DNA of 64,000 nucleotides from Oryzias latipes (Eukaryota > Chordata > Actinopteri > Beloniformes > Adrianichthyidae), in NCBI RefSeq assembly GCF_002234675.1, contig NC_019864.2, forward strand, positions 15,021,582-15,085,581, read 5' to 3'. How positions within the stretch are numbered: the first letter of the stretch is position 1; each line of letters opens with the position of its first letter. The notes under the pieces are model-generated. The model searched no databases, had not been told where the DNA came from, and saw nothing but the letters and a program-made list of their open reading frames with translations. Of this stretch, positions 46,839-60,828 are shown piece after piece. The translations under genes and the position numbers were made by a program.

Positions 46839-47858
46839 GTGAGTTATTTTGATAAATAATGCATGTCAATACAAAGTTACCTCTGTGAAGGTTTTATTAA
46901 ATTTACAAAACCTAACACGAACACGGAAGTGTTTTAATGTCTATTAAAATCGCCACATAACAACAAATACGTTGGTGATGGCTAATGTTAGCTTTGCTAA
47001 TTTAGCTTCTCACAGCTACTTTACTACTGACATAGATAAAGCAAAATAGTGTAACAAAGACGCATTGATAGTAATAGTATTGAAGTCGAATTGAATGGGT
47101 GTTTATTTGTGAATGTGTTGCATGTTTTGTGGTGTGTAAATTTACAATATTTATTCACTTTGTGTGCTTGCCGGTGTAGTAAACTTTTGCACCATAACAG
47201 AAAGGGTCTTGTATTAACTCAAGAGACCTAAAAATAAACCAAATATTAGTGTTTTTCTTCTTTTTGCCGTGTATGTATTGATATTTGTGGCTAAACTACA
47301 GAGTTATTGTTAAAAAAAAGAAAGAAAGAAAGAAAAAATCAAGTGAGTTGCTACCCTACAGCTGTGACAGAGTTTATTCTGACTTCACACTGGTGGTATT
47401 TTGGTAAATTTGGTAGTTGACCAGGTTTCAGTTGTAAAGAGTTATTCCTTGTAAAGCTTTGGATGCTGGGCAGCTGGAAAGCTTTAGTGGCGCTGCATAA
47501 AGCTGCTTAAGTCATTTTTAACATAAGGCAACACTTCAAAGAACAATTTACAATCAGTAATAATCCCATTTAACTTTACCCTTATGGACTAAAAAGCCGA
47601 AAATCCCTCATATTGTTACCACAAGTGGACAAATACAACAAGATAAACAGTTTTTTTAAAGACTAACCTGCATGCAATCAGATTGTGCAACACACACTGT
47701 AAAACCTTTCCCAAAATCTTTCACAAATAGCCCCCCAGGGGTCCTTTTAGGGTTCTGGTTTTTCCTCTTTTTTTTTGTCTGTGTTTAAAATGTAACAGGA
47801 CTTTTGGCTGAACCCCGTTCTCATGTGTCATCTTTTATATTTGTGTGCAGTGTTGGGA

Positions 47859-50732
47859 ATGCAGCCACCACTGCCACCTGAAGCAGTCAGAGAGCTGGTG
47901 AGCTCCTGTCTGCACAGAGATCCGGTCGCAGCAGATCTGCGCTGCAGCCTGTTTGTTGCTGCGGCACAAAACTACAAGAGGGACTCTCTGCTCAGGCCTT
48001 TTCCTCTTCGCTACATCAGCGGTGACAACAAGGACTTTGAGGAGCTGGTAAGAGCTTCACTTAGACTCAGAAGCCTCTACAGTGTCAATGCTTAAAACTT
48101 GAAATGTTTTCTTACCGTTAAAAAAAAGTCATGTTGGAAATGGCATCATTTACGTATATACACTTGGTGGCAGTATTACTCTGTTTACAAAGACTAGTTC
48201 AGTCAAAGGCAGAAAAAAGCAGAGTTTAGATTTAAAATAGAATTATTAGTCTGTTTATTTGAACTAAAATAGAATGATTTATATACTAATACTACATTTA
48301 TATTTTCTTATTTATATAGTAAAACACATAAACAAAGTAGATCATTAACATTTGGGTTAAGAAATGTGACTCATCCTGTCTTTATTTAGGATTTTCCTGC
48401 ATGTTGACAAAGTTGCTAGTTTTTTTTTTTTTGTTTTTTTTTTAGTTGAGGGATGTGAACTCACTGCCTGGCGTGAGGGATCTGGTGAGACTTCCGCCTG
48501 GCGAAGGAGAGCATCACCTGGCTCTCACTCACTGGATTCTGTCCTCAAAAAGCTTTGCTGTAAAGACGCTTCAAAAGGAAGAGGTATACAGATTTTTGTG
48601 TAAAAGGTTTTGTCGTCTCTGTGATGTAGCTTCTGTTGACGACGCAATGTTTGCCAGTACGCCAAACTGTGTAACCTGACGGAAAGCGAAGGGATTTCTG
48701 CTCCTGCGCCCGACTTCCTCTTTGAGTTGGAGTACTCTGATCCCATGAACGTCAGGTTTGAAAGGACAAGAGACGGACGAGACGTCTTCTATGCATTCCA
48801 CGGGAGCCGCTTGGAGAACTTTCACTCAATTATCCATAACGGCCTCCACTGTCATCTCAACAAGGTCAGTGCAACGGGAATCTTTAAAATAACCTTTTAC
48901 ACCACATGTCAGTGAAAGAATTATGGGATCTGTGTGCAGAACTCTGTTTTTGGAGAGGGGACCTACCTCACCAGTGACCTCAGCATGGCTCTTCTCTACA
49001 GTCCTCATAGCAGCGCCTGGCGAGAAAGCCTCCTCGGCCCGCTGCTCAGCTGCGTGGCCTTGTGTGAAATCATCGACCATCCGGATGTAAAGTGCCAGGT
49101 GAAGAAAAAGGGTGAGTGTTCTTGAGATGCACGACTCACAAACCAACAATATGCAGTCCCGTTTATCTGCTCATCTCCTCCTCATTTCAGACTCAGAAAT
49201 CTTAGACAGGCAGCGGTCACGAGCAAGGAACAGCGAAGGAGGGGATGTGCCGCAGAAATACTTTATTGTCACCAACAATCAGCTCCTGAGAGTCAAGTAC
49301 CTGCTCGTTTACTCTCAGAAGAGGCACCTTTCCAGGTACACATCCCTCTGGGGGTAAAACGGTTGTATCTGGATGGAACTAAACTGACCAGCTGATGAAA
49401 GCGATGGAACTGATATGATAGTGTGTTAATGCTCATTTAAACAGCCTCTTTGACAATGAAAACAAGCCAATAAACTGATAATTAAATAGAAATTTACCAA
49501 AATAAGAGTCAGTAAATTAAAAGTAGAGATTAATTATAAATTAAGACAACTTTAGTTGGACAACTTTCTGTGTCAGTCACTGTAATCAAATGTGTTTTGT
49601 GACTTTCCTTCTGATTTCTGCTCCAGTCAACAGGTGTTTTGGTTCAAACTCTGTGAGAAAACGTATCTAAGAGTCTCAGGTTTGAAGGCTTTCTTTTCCA
49701 AACGGCACATTTCAGCTCCTTCCACAGATGTTTATAGGGGTTTCGATCAAAGCTCTGGAAGAAATCTTCATAAGAATCCTGTATTTTTCTCGAAACTTTC
49801 CTTTTTTGGTGCTTTTAGCTGCTTCTTTGGGTCATTATTCTGTTGGGAGAATTGCTATCTGCAGGCAACAGTAGTCTGCACATTTCACTCCAGAAAGCCT
49901 GGAGCTTCAATAAACATGTTCCGCTGCGAGCAAATGGGGGACACATTGCCATTGATGATGCACACAAATGTGTGTATGTTTTAAAGTTGCTTTATTTATG
50001 TGTAGTTGTTGTGCCCATCATTGTTGTGTCGTGTCAAAAGCGATGTAGAAAGCTTTGCCAAAGCGATGCTCAAAGTGCTCGATAAAAGGTGTAATGTCCG
50101 GCTCAGCTGGTGAACAGGTGAACTCCACTTCTACTCTCTACCTCTAATGACTCACCCCCCCCCCCCCCCCCCCCCCAGGTGAACAGAAAATCACTTGCAA
50201 CAACAACAAAAAAGATTAGTGGCAAATTCCTGTTTGCCTTTTGTATGTTTCACCGTCAGAAGAGCTTTTTTTTTCTTTGTAGTTTCCCATGAAGTCCACC
50301 TTGGTTTAAACAGCAGTAGATGACAGGATGTTACCCTTTTCTAACATCTTTGAAGTTTGTTCTTGTGACTCATTGTCGATTTTTTTTTCTTCCTCTATAA
50401 TCACTGCTTCTCATGCCTACACTCATCAATATTATAACTATAAGCACAAATACTCCACAATTTTTGTTTCTGCTTGTCAAAAACTAAACAGCAACCACAG
50501 TGTATCCACACTGACCAGCATAGAATATGAAAAAAAGACGCCATCCTTCTGTGTGTGCTGCTAATATCAGTTCTTCTCTTCATCCCTCTTTGACAGGCGT
50601 TCCCGCAGCAGCTCGTGGTTTCTTAGGCACCACTTTGCCATCATGATGAGTCTCTACCTTCTGCTGCTCGTATTCATCGGTGCCTTCAACTCTCCCACCT
50701 TCGTGTCCTTTTGGCACAGACTGTTCAGGTGA
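47859..50732 (+). CDS. PARP16: Protein mono-ADP-ribosyltransferase PARP16
   Basis: PARP16 is a tail-anchored enzyme of the ER and nuclear envelope that adds single ADP-ribose units, including to unfolded-protein-response sensors. Six coding exons: 47859-48047, 48446-48583, 48658-48864, 48940-49111, 49191-49335, 50597-50732; all borders GT/AG, frame continuous, 328 residues (human 322). The ATG is 47859, not 47823, since an acceptor lies between them. The helical N-terminal domain includes [20 protein letters not shown]. The catalytic domain has the H-Y-Y triad: His157 in [13 protein letters not shown], Tyr187 in [11 protein letters not shown] and Tyr259 in [20 protein letters not shown]. The last exon encodes the C-terminal membrane anchor ([18 protein letters not shown]). 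Poly(A) signal at 50935-50940. A Tc1 relic fills part of the last intron. No defect is seen. Confidence 0.96.
49640..50335 (-). mobile_element. Tc1-like transposon relic in the last PARP16 intron
   Basis: 'acatttcagctccttccaca', 'gggtcattattctgttggg' and 'tttcccatgaagtccacctt' are diverged forms of phrases in the Tc1 element at 51878-53200, in the same order and strand. Large deletions and a C-run (50157-50178) separate the pieces. No coding capacity. Confidence 0.6.
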
Positions 50733-50944
50733 CGGGACACCAGGAGAGCCGGCCCGCCGTGCCTTTCTGATTGAGTCTGACCCGAGGCCAGAAGAAACAC
50801 TGTTTTACGCACCTTTCTACTACTTTCTGCAGCTCCAGAACATTTTCTTCTTTTAATCAATAGTTCAAATTTCTGTTTCTCCAAAAATACACATCTTTTT
50901 AAAAACCATGTATGTTCTGTATTCATTTCATTCAAATAAAATCT

Positions 50945-51870
50945 TAGTGCAATGGTTCTTTTACTGTTTTTTTTCACATGGGCATCACTATGGCTTCAAA
51001 GAATAAATCCTAAACATTTTTATACCCTTACAACAACACAGTGTTGTTTTCTCCCAAAAAAACTCATCTTTTTTTGACATTCAGATGTAAACAGAGGTCT
51101 TTATGACCCAGACAGGTTCACCTTTATTGCGTCTGGCACACAGAAAGTCTTCTGTTCACCACTGTTGTTTTATCAAGGAGAAAACCTGGCTGGACATACG
51201 GTGTTGATAACAGACGGCTGATAAAATGTCTCGTTTCTTTCGAAGCAGCTTTTACAACAACAAGGTGTGATGAGGAAGATTCAAAACAATGAAAAGATGT
51301 GCTTTAGATTGGAATATAAATTTGCAGCTTTATTTAAAAAATAAATGAGAGTTAAATGTCTTATTTATAAAAACAACTGCTTGAAAATCTTCTTTTTCAG
51401 GTAAAACTTCATTCTTCAAACAGCTTGAAACCCTGAATTTTTATTGTGATCTGACTGACCTGTTAAAAAAAGATGAAAGCATTTTTTTCTTTTTTTTTCA
51501 CACTTGTTCCTTCTTGTGAAATGCTTCTGATAAAGCCTGTCAGAAGCAGCTCCTGTTTGAAGGCCACGGAACAAACCGTCTATTGTTGGTCCACACTTTA
51601 CTCCCTTTTTGAACCAGCTTCATTATTGCTGCCTCATAAACTCGTCTGTTATTCAATAACCAATACCTGTGAGGCAGAGCAGGGATCACAAAAAGGAATT
51701 GCGGGCTCAGGAATGACAGGAGAAGACGCCTCAACACGACCCAGGGTCTGCAACCTTTAATGTTCAATGAGTCTTTTGGCCTAGAGACCCACAAAGGTCC
51801 ACCTCACTGTTCAGAAAAATAAATTGGAGCTTTAAAATATTGCAATAATTGAAATATTCATTTTTTTTCT
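50945..51870. other. Intergenic between PARP16 and the Tc1 element
   Basis: No gene recognised. Short frames only; an extra AATAAA near 51000 could serve as a distal PARP16 poly(A) signal. Confidence 0.5.
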
Positions 51871-51877
51871 CCATACA

Positions 51878-53230
<1,353 letters not shown>

Positions 53231-53234
53231 TTTG

Positions 53235-53820
53235 ATCAGCTTCTGACATGTTAAAAATCTGAACACAAAGCTCTACTAATAAAAAAAAAACAACAACAAT
53301 TATTTATTCAGTTTGTTAGCATTTTTCTTTTAAAAAAGAAGAGCCACAATAGAGGGATAAAGGAGCTGCATGTGGTTCCGGAGCCTCAGGATGCAGACTC
53401 ATGTGCTAGTGCTGTTAAAAGTTCTCTTGAAGAACAATAAAAAAAAAAGCCAGGAAAACAAATGCCAGAGGCCAGTATAACATTACAGTAATACAGACGA
53501 CAAAAGTAATACATTGTGGTTTTTTTTCTTTCAACAATCACAACAAAATCTGACAACTTTCTTGGATTACATGAAATCTTTCCACCTTTATTCACCTTTG
53601 TCATGGTAGGAATAACACGTCAATGTAAGGGTGGGGTCATCTAAGATAGCACAAGGGTTAAAATAGGAAGCAGCAAACCTTTCAGCTTCTAGAAACCCCT
53701 TTGGGGGAATCTTGCTTCAGGACTCGCAGATAACAAATTAGTGTCCATATTGTAAGTCATTTTTGGTGGATTTTGAGATTTATTATAGCCAGAATTTTCC
53801 CCAAATATTTGATGAATGTT
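53235..53820. other. Intergenic, unclassified
   Basis: AT-rich DNA with a 'gggtggggtcatctaagata'-like phrase near 53630. No gene or repeat end recognised. Confidence 0.4.
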
Positions 53821-53824
53821 GAAC

Positions 53825-54165
53825 TCCATCCATCCACCCATTTTCTGAACTCGCTCAATCTCTTTTGGGGTCACTGGGAGGCTGGAGCCTATCCCAGCCA
53901 CTGTTTGGCAAAGACAAAATACACCATGGACAGGTCACCAGTCTGTCGCACAATCATACACTCTCACATGCACACTTAGGAACAACTTAGAATTATCTTG
54001 TGTTTTTTTGTTTTTATCTTTTTTGTTACTACGCAGAGAAATTCAAAGCATGCATTGGAACAACCATGCAAACTCCACACAGAAATTAAAAGGCCCTGAT
54101 TTAAACCAGGGCCTTTTTTCTGTGAGGCAAGAGTGCTAACCACTACACCACCGCGTAGCTCTAAT
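53825..54165 (-). mobile_element. tRNA-derived SINE (minus strand), diverged
   Basis: Reversed it reads 'gcggtggtgtagtggttagc' (A-box region), then 'tggagtttgcatg', 'gacagactggtgacctgtcc' and 'ggctgggataggctccagcc', the same family as 18950-19330. An 11-bp perfect hairpin (aaaaggccctg / cagggcctttt, near 54088-54117) arose in its head. Confidence 0.65.
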
Positions 54166-54726
54166 ATTGAATTTATTACTGAATTTTTTTTAATGCTTTG
54201 TTGATCCCCAGGGAAATGATGTGACAGACCATTGCGCCCTCACCCATCGGATCACACACAGTGGATTTAAACACACATTAAAAGTCAAATAATAAGTAAA
54301 GAAAGCATTAAAAGATAATCAACCTGTGAAAAACAATAACCAGAGAATAAAAAGTAATTGGACATTTAGTGTTCAATGTTTTATTTGAAAAACTTAGTGC
54401 TTAATGAGTTTGAAATCTTTTTATTTATTTAGAATATTCACTTGTTTGTTGTACAAAAATATTTTTTTCCTTACAAGGAAGGTTTTATAACATTAGAAAA
54501 ATTCAACAATTGAGTCAATAACCAGTAAAAAAAAAAGAGTATCTATCCAGCAAAACTTTTTTCTTTTCATCTCTTTACAAGTCCACACTCATGATTTTAT
54601 TTTTTATAAAATATAGTCTATATTACATTTGTGCGGTACAGTAATTTTGACTTATTCACAAAGTTTAAAGATAGCTGCCTTTTGTTATTGTTGCTACATG
54701 AGCCGGTAAAGTTTTCCCTTTGTGAA

Positions 54727-56029
54727 CTACTTGGAAGGGTTTGAGCAGGCTGGGAGCAAACACATAAAGTGTCCGTCGCTATTTTTCTAAAAAAAAAAAA
54801 GAAAAAAAGAGAGAAACAGAGAAAGAAAGCAATCAGAGTTCACACACCAATTCATGCAGAGGGGGGAAAAAAGAACCTTTTTGCTCTGTTTTTATTACAC
54901 TTTACCTGCAGGTCACTGTGGCACACATGAGGCCGCATTCTCAGGTGACTGTGCACACATTTCCCAAAGTGTTGCAGGCAGGTGGAGTCTGTGGGGCTGC
55001 AGGCGTGTGGGCAGGACGGGGGGGTCAGCATGAGGCAGCTGGAACAGGGAGTGTGCTGACAGGAATCCTGACATGCTTTCTTCTCTACAGATGCAAACCT
55101 GCAGGACACACCATGCAGATTTGTTTTATTATTATTTTTTTTTATCATGCAGACTTTAGTTCCAGAACTGGAGCACAATCAACCCCCCCAAATAAATAAA
55201 AAGCTAAGTGTCACCTGGCAGAGCAGACAGCAAAGGGGTTGGCCCGACAGTACTCCTTGGTGCACTCCGGCTGGCAGCTCTCTGGATCCAGATCTTCAAG
55301 CACTGCAGTTGATGGGAAGTCAATGAATAAGTCAAATACTAAATCCAGATAATCTGAGCAGCAACAAAAGGACGCATCATTTAGATTCTGGTAATAGATT
55401 ATGCGTTAGGGTGATGACTGCTTTTATCACGAACAGATAAGAAGAGCAAGTAATGTGAGCGGAAACCTTTAAATCAAAGGGAGCCTTGAGCGCACTATCA
55501 GTGTTCACAGCTCATAAACTAGATTAACCACAGCGTCACAGAAACACGCCACTTCAGAGTACTCTCCCTCCTTAAATTAACAGGTTTTGATCAAACATTG
55601 ATAAATATAACAGATGAAATAGATTAGATTGATTTTAATGTGCATTGTTTTTGCAAAATGTTTCATTTTAATGTTCTTTTTTCCTTAGTGGATGCTGTCG
55701 TCCTCACCTGACTTGCAGGTCCCTTTGCGCTCCACATCTTCCCCCTCATCTGCCTCCACCACGCATACCAGCCCCTCGTCACATTTACCCAGGTGGTCCC
55801 AAGTGCCCCCGCAGGTCTCCCCCTCTGTTTTGGCGCACACGGGGCAGCACCCACACACTCCTGTGGTGACCCCCCCCTTACACTGGAGCCTGAGCGCCCG
55901 CCGGGTGGAGCAGTGGATCCTCTCGCAGGGGGGGCAGTGGAGAGCCTGCAGCTTCTGAGCTTCCTCCAACCCCCACGCCCCCACCAAGGCGCACAGAAGC
56001 AGCAGCATCCACATCCTAAGTGTCATCAC
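54727..56029 (-). CDS. Secreted IGFBP-N-domain Cys-rich protein
   Basis: Four coding exons on minus: 55708-56029, 55215-55302, 54906-55098, 54727-54786; GT/AG borders and continuous frame give 220 residues. A signal peptide is clear (MWMLLLLCALVGAWG). Exon 1 holds a full IGFBP N-terminal domain with 12 Cys, including the signature GVCGCCPVC and the later ETCGG and GKCDEGLVC. IGFBP domains bind insulin-like growth factors in IGFBPs, but also occur in proteins that do not. Exons 2-4 add 15 Cys in a region I do not recognise (ESCQPECTKEYC, CQHTPCSSCLMLTPPSCPHAC, CLLPAC), probably disulfide-bonded. It is not a canonical IGFBP (no thyroglobulin domain), nor Kazal- or CCN-type by eye. The start could be Met1 or Met2 (56029 or 56026). 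The exon model is well supported; the name and partner are not. Confidence 0.75.
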
Positions 56030-56099
56030 GAGCTGGAAGGTGAGCGCGCCTCCATGAGATCCACTGGTTTATAAGCCATAGCCTCCACCAGCAGCCAAT

Positions 56100-57028
56100 C
56101 GATGCCTGTGGGTGGGGGGAGTGTCAATCTGCTCCTCATCTTATCTTCATACCATCAGCATTGGGATTTAGTTTTGAAACAATTCACACATCTTTAGATA
56201 ATGCCCCCCTTTGTGTTTGGAGCCATGTGACCTCTGGGAGCCCGTCTACCATCGATTTAATGACCCGTTTCTCAAAAAGATCAAAAGGATTCAGACATCA
56301 GCAGGTTATCTGATCGGGACACCTCATAATCTCATATCTGTGAATAAAAACTCTGGCAGGATGTGACTCAACCATAAAAGATGACCACTGAAACTCACTT
56401 TTTTTCTCTCAGTTGGCTACCTTTGTTGCAGGTTTTTCTGAACAGATTTTTGCTTCATTGATTATTTTTGTCACAATTCAAAGTCACAGGATGAAAGACT
56501 TTTTAAGTTATCTGAAAATTTTGTTTTTTAAGTTTTAAATCTTATTCTTCGAAGAACTTTGTGTAACTTAGATGGTATAAGAAGGGCTTCAAATCAAATT
56601 TGGATTTGATTTAATTCCTTCTAACCCAAATGATAAATTCAACTTTTACCCTGAAATTCAGTCAAGTAAAATGATGGTGTGTGCTATTGATTTTGTGTGA
56701 GCACAATCAGCATGGGAGACTGAAAAGGGACAAAAAGTGAAGAGGAAAAATTGTAAATGAAGATCAAATCAATCAATAAATACAAAAATAAAGAAAAAAT
56801 AATGTAAACCCCCTTGATGCCTGAATTTATATCCAGCCATGACTAAAAAAATCACTTATATTTTTGCTTTCAAGTATATTCTAAATGGTATTCTAGACGT
56901 ACTTTTGTAGCTAAAGTAGTTTGATGCATATTTGCATCAATAGGCACCCAAAAAAAAGAAAGAAAAAGAAGAAAAAAGAAGAACCTCTTAAAATACTTTG
57001 AAAAATAAAGATAAAAATATATATATAT

Positions 57029-57093
<65 letters not shown>

Positions 57094-58205
57094 AATATTT
57101 CTTTTTTTTCAACATTTATTGAAAGATTTTACTGTTATCAAAAACAAAACGTGTAAAAAGAAATGTTTATCATGTGCCTTAAACTGTTGTATCGAAACTA
57201 AGCTACAAAATAAATGTATTTTCTGTTTCAATTTTAACGGCTCTGATTTTACACTGTATTCCTCTATTTTAATTCATTTTTATTTTATAATAATCAGGCT
57301 TTGCCTTTTTCTCTGATCTTTTTTGAATCTTTTTTTTTTGTTCTTTTGGTGAGTTGTGATAGTAAAATCTTGAAAAAGGATTCTAATTAATACTGTGAAA
57401 ACTCTAATTTAATTATTCGTTTGAAAAGATGTGCAATATTTCTGTCATGGTGCCATGACCTAATACCTTAGATTGTATAGATATGTAATGCATTATATTG
57501 TAGGTTTATTGGTTTAGTTTGCCATATGTATTATTTACATTATATACAATATAAACAAACATCCCATAAACATTTATTTTAAATATACATACAATGTTCA
57601 TGTCTGTACTGTAGACTGAATTGTTACAAAGTGGAGATTTCCCCACTGAGGGGCAAATGAAGGGGTATCTTGTCTTATGATTTCAATAACAATTTGATGT
57701 TGATGTTGTAGAAATTGGGACTTAATTATCTGAATGGCTGTTTTGGTTGAAAAACCACAATTTCAAGCAAGATTTTCTCTGAAGTAGCAAAGAGAATGAA
57801 GACCTCTGATCTTTAGCTTGCCCTGTTGGCGTCTTTGTCTTTCCTTCTGCTTTCTTCTTTATTTCTTGCTCTCTCTCCTCATTTTCTCTATATACGTTGC
57901 AGTTTTTGCCTCAGACATGAAATATTTTCATTAAAATCAATTTTCATATCTAATTTTGATTCTTTTGAATAGGTAGTTGGGTCATTTAAATGTAAAAAAC
58001 CTCAGTACTTTGCAAAAAGTTATCTTCCCAACTTTTAATTTTTACTGAATTTCCCTACAGGGATTAATAAAGTTTATCTTAACATTTAACTTTTGCTCAT
58101 ATTAATGCTTTTAGAGACAACCGAATGAGCTGTAATTGTTAGCAGACACTTGAAGACATTGAAGCACAAACCCCCCCCAAAAAAATTCTAATTTTATTAA
58201 CTGAC
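56100..58205. other. AT-rich intergenic stretch with (AT)n
   Basis: No gene recognised. An (AT)n microsatellite occupies about 57017-57090. A 'gagatttccccactgaggggcaaatgaag' context near 57640 and a similar 'ttccctacagggattaataaag' near 58050 look like eroded ends of fish repeats. Confidence 0.45.
57017..57090. repeat. (AT)n microsatellite
   Basis: About 70 bases of alternating A and T with one short 'acatgt' interruption. It can extrude as a cruciform and is likely to vary in length. Confidence 0.95.
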
Positions 58206-58219
58206 ATAATTCTCTAATA

Positions 58220-59716
58220 GGCTCCGTGCACGAAAGTAAGGAGTTCTACTTCCGCCGCCTTGAGTGTGAGGCCGACCATTTCCGGCTTGCGACTTCTATA
58301 GCAGCGACACGGCAGATTTTGATTGCGAAAGATGGTATATTTCACCCGTTTTCTACAAGGTCTCCCGAAAATCGACGTGAACGACATCTACAGGATTGTC
58401 GACCAGTGCGTGGTTACATGGGCAAAATATCGTGTCGAAAATACCGAAAGGAAATGTGTCCCGTTGTAACAAACCTTTGCTGTCACATATGTATGCAGCA
58501 GCTCGGTAATATACGAGGCGATCTTCCAAACGTGCTTTTATTAATTTTATGAATATTATGAAGTGCCTGTTCGCTCATCATTTTATATTTAATCCTTGTG
58601 GTCAGTGCTTTTTTTGTGGAAGAAGAACAGAACTGAAGAACACCCCAGTGTTAGGAGAGGCTAACAACACTGGCTAACAACATCAGCCTTTATTTGTCGG
58701 GGCACAATTAGAAACACAATTCCATGTGTCGTGATTTTTTGAACAGTTTCTAAGGACTGAGCGGCATTTCTGCTCTGTAAAGCTCACACACTGCCCCGTG
58801 ACGGCTGTGTAAGCTGGCCGCTCGAGCTCTGCTCTGTCCTCGCGAGTCTGGCAGCCGCTAACCCAGAGCGGCGGTTCGGCTCGCAGTCCGAATTCTCACA
58901 CATAACAAAACGCACACGTAACAAAGCACCCTCCCCTCAAACACATTAATAAATCCAGCTGATCTGCTCAGTCAGAGAGGTTCACTCGGTCCACTGGCTC
59001 CGGAGCCCGAACGCAGAGCTCGGATGCCGGGTCCAGACCTCAGTGGACACGCATCCCCCCGGATCTCCCTCGTGAGGGGTGAAAGAGAGGGGAGACCCAG
59101 CGGGGCGAGAGCGGAGCGGCGCTTTACGCGGGGCGTCCGCAGAGCCGCTGGTCGGTCCCGTATGAGCTCCAAAGCTTTCTCTCAGCGAAACACCGTCTAT
59201 GCATGACGTAAACCAGAGCAGCAGCAACACACGATCGGAATGACCGTTTACATGAACAACTATCGGTATACCCAGCTATCTCGATCGGAAAGAAATTTTG
59301 ATCCGAACAAGTCTGACCGGGGCAAAGTATTCCTAACGCCGTGTTTACATGACGCATTTTCTTTCCGATTGCTGCAAATACGAAACACGACTCGTCTTGC
59401 TTGGGGTGAAGTCCTCCCGCCGTGTTCACCATCCATTCGGCTCTCACCGACACATCTACTGGAAAGCTATGAAAGCTTATATTAGTACTGTTGTACTTTG
59501 ACAAATTCGCACACAGGTATACACAACAATGTTGTGATGTCTTTGTCACGCGTTGAAACACCAAACGCCTCTCTTTTACCCGAAATCCGCTCCTATTTAC
59601 TCAAAACTAGCAACTCAACAAAACTCCCCACAACATAACACGACCAACAGGAAGTTGTCGGCCTCACACTCGAAACACGGAAGTTAACCGGAAGTTCTGT
59701 CGTGCACGTAGTCTAT
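58220..59716. mobile_element. Relic DNA transposon with THAP-like fragment
   Basis: The ends are inverted: gctccgtgcacgaaag at left and, reversed, actacgtgcacgacag at right, followed in both by 'gagtgtgaggccgac' 30-45 bases inward. Inside, the minus frame 59564-59124 opens with CCVYLCANLSKYN, ISFHSFPVDVSVRAEWM, the first half of a C2CH THAP zinc finger, which binds DNA in several transposases. The second Cys/His pair is lost to frame decay. A CpG-rich core (58790-59160) looks like an internal promoter. No DDE core is readable. ISL2EU, P or Kolobok origin is possible; I cannot decide. Confidence 0.55.
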
Positions 59717-59843
59717 AGGTGATTCTTTGTGACCTCTACATGTAGGTTTCAGAGTTCCATTAAACATGTCTGGATTGCAAAGCAGATCCTATTCCTAACA
59801 TGAAAAAAGACAAATGAAAGACTTCAAGTTGTATAAAAATGCA

Positions 59844-60828
59844 TTTATTTTAAGGGAACCATTGCGTAACACTGAATACACCAGGAGTGATGATTCAATA
59901 GTCAATAAATCTGGGGGGGGGGGCTTGTTCATGAAAAGATCCAACATACGGGACATCTTGGAAAACAAGATTTCAAAGTGGACATGTTGGCAATTTGCTG
60001 GTGCTACAATTTCCATCTCCTCCCATGACAATTTTCAGCGATGCACACCTATGTAGAAAAGATTTGACATTAACTTACAAAGGGCCGGATGTCAAAGTGC
60101 AAGATGCCAGAATCCCCCCCCCCCCCATCAAAGTGTCTAATCAGAAACGGACTCTCAGATACAAATCTCCAAAAATTATTGATTGGCCATTATGGCTTTG
60201 TATCCATTTGAGATCTCATTCAAGATTACCTTTTTTTTCTAAACTTTAAAATATTTTAGAAACGTTTTCTTTCCGAAGATACTTCTTTAAAAAATAAAAA
60301 TAACTGCACCTTATTACAGACAACTGCATATAATGGAGTAAAGCATCACAGGAATACTGCAGGCATACAACAGAAAAGCAGCTGCTTATCAACAACTTTA
60401 AACACTTTTCATGGTTTATAAAAGCAACTGAATAAAAGGGTACATAGTAAAATCAGAAGTAAAATTATGTAAAAACCTTGAGAGAGAAAAAAAAGAATTA
60501 TGTACATATATTTACAAGATAATAGTGAACAAAATGCAGGTCTGACTGGCCGTGGAAAGTTAAAGTTCAAAGAACCGACAGCTAGCAACATTCAGGTTTG
60601 TCAATCCAACATGGTTGGAGACTCCACTTCCACCAGAAGGCCTTCTGTTTGTTCCAAGTCTGCTTTGAGCGTCTTTTTGTCCTGCATAATAAAAACTAAA
60701 CAAAACCAACTAAAACAAGAAATGCTGCATATGCACGCTTAAAAACCACTGAATACATCCTTCAGTCTTTCTTTTTTTTCTTCCCCCCTCATGGCGTTGG
60801 GACTGAGGGATTAGAGAGCAGGGACTCC
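59844..60828 (-). other. CTDSPL2: CTDSPL2 3' UTR (probable)
   Basis: From the stop codon at 60829 to an AATAAA on minus at 59844-59849 there is no other coding signal. A G-run (59912-59920) and C-run (60114-60126) lie within. Confidence 0.55.

Noticed and set aside
55685-55707. Extension of the IGFBP-domain exon to its in-frame stop
   Set aside because: A good donor at 55707 and an in-frame continuing exon at 55215-55302 make the unspliced ending unlikely.
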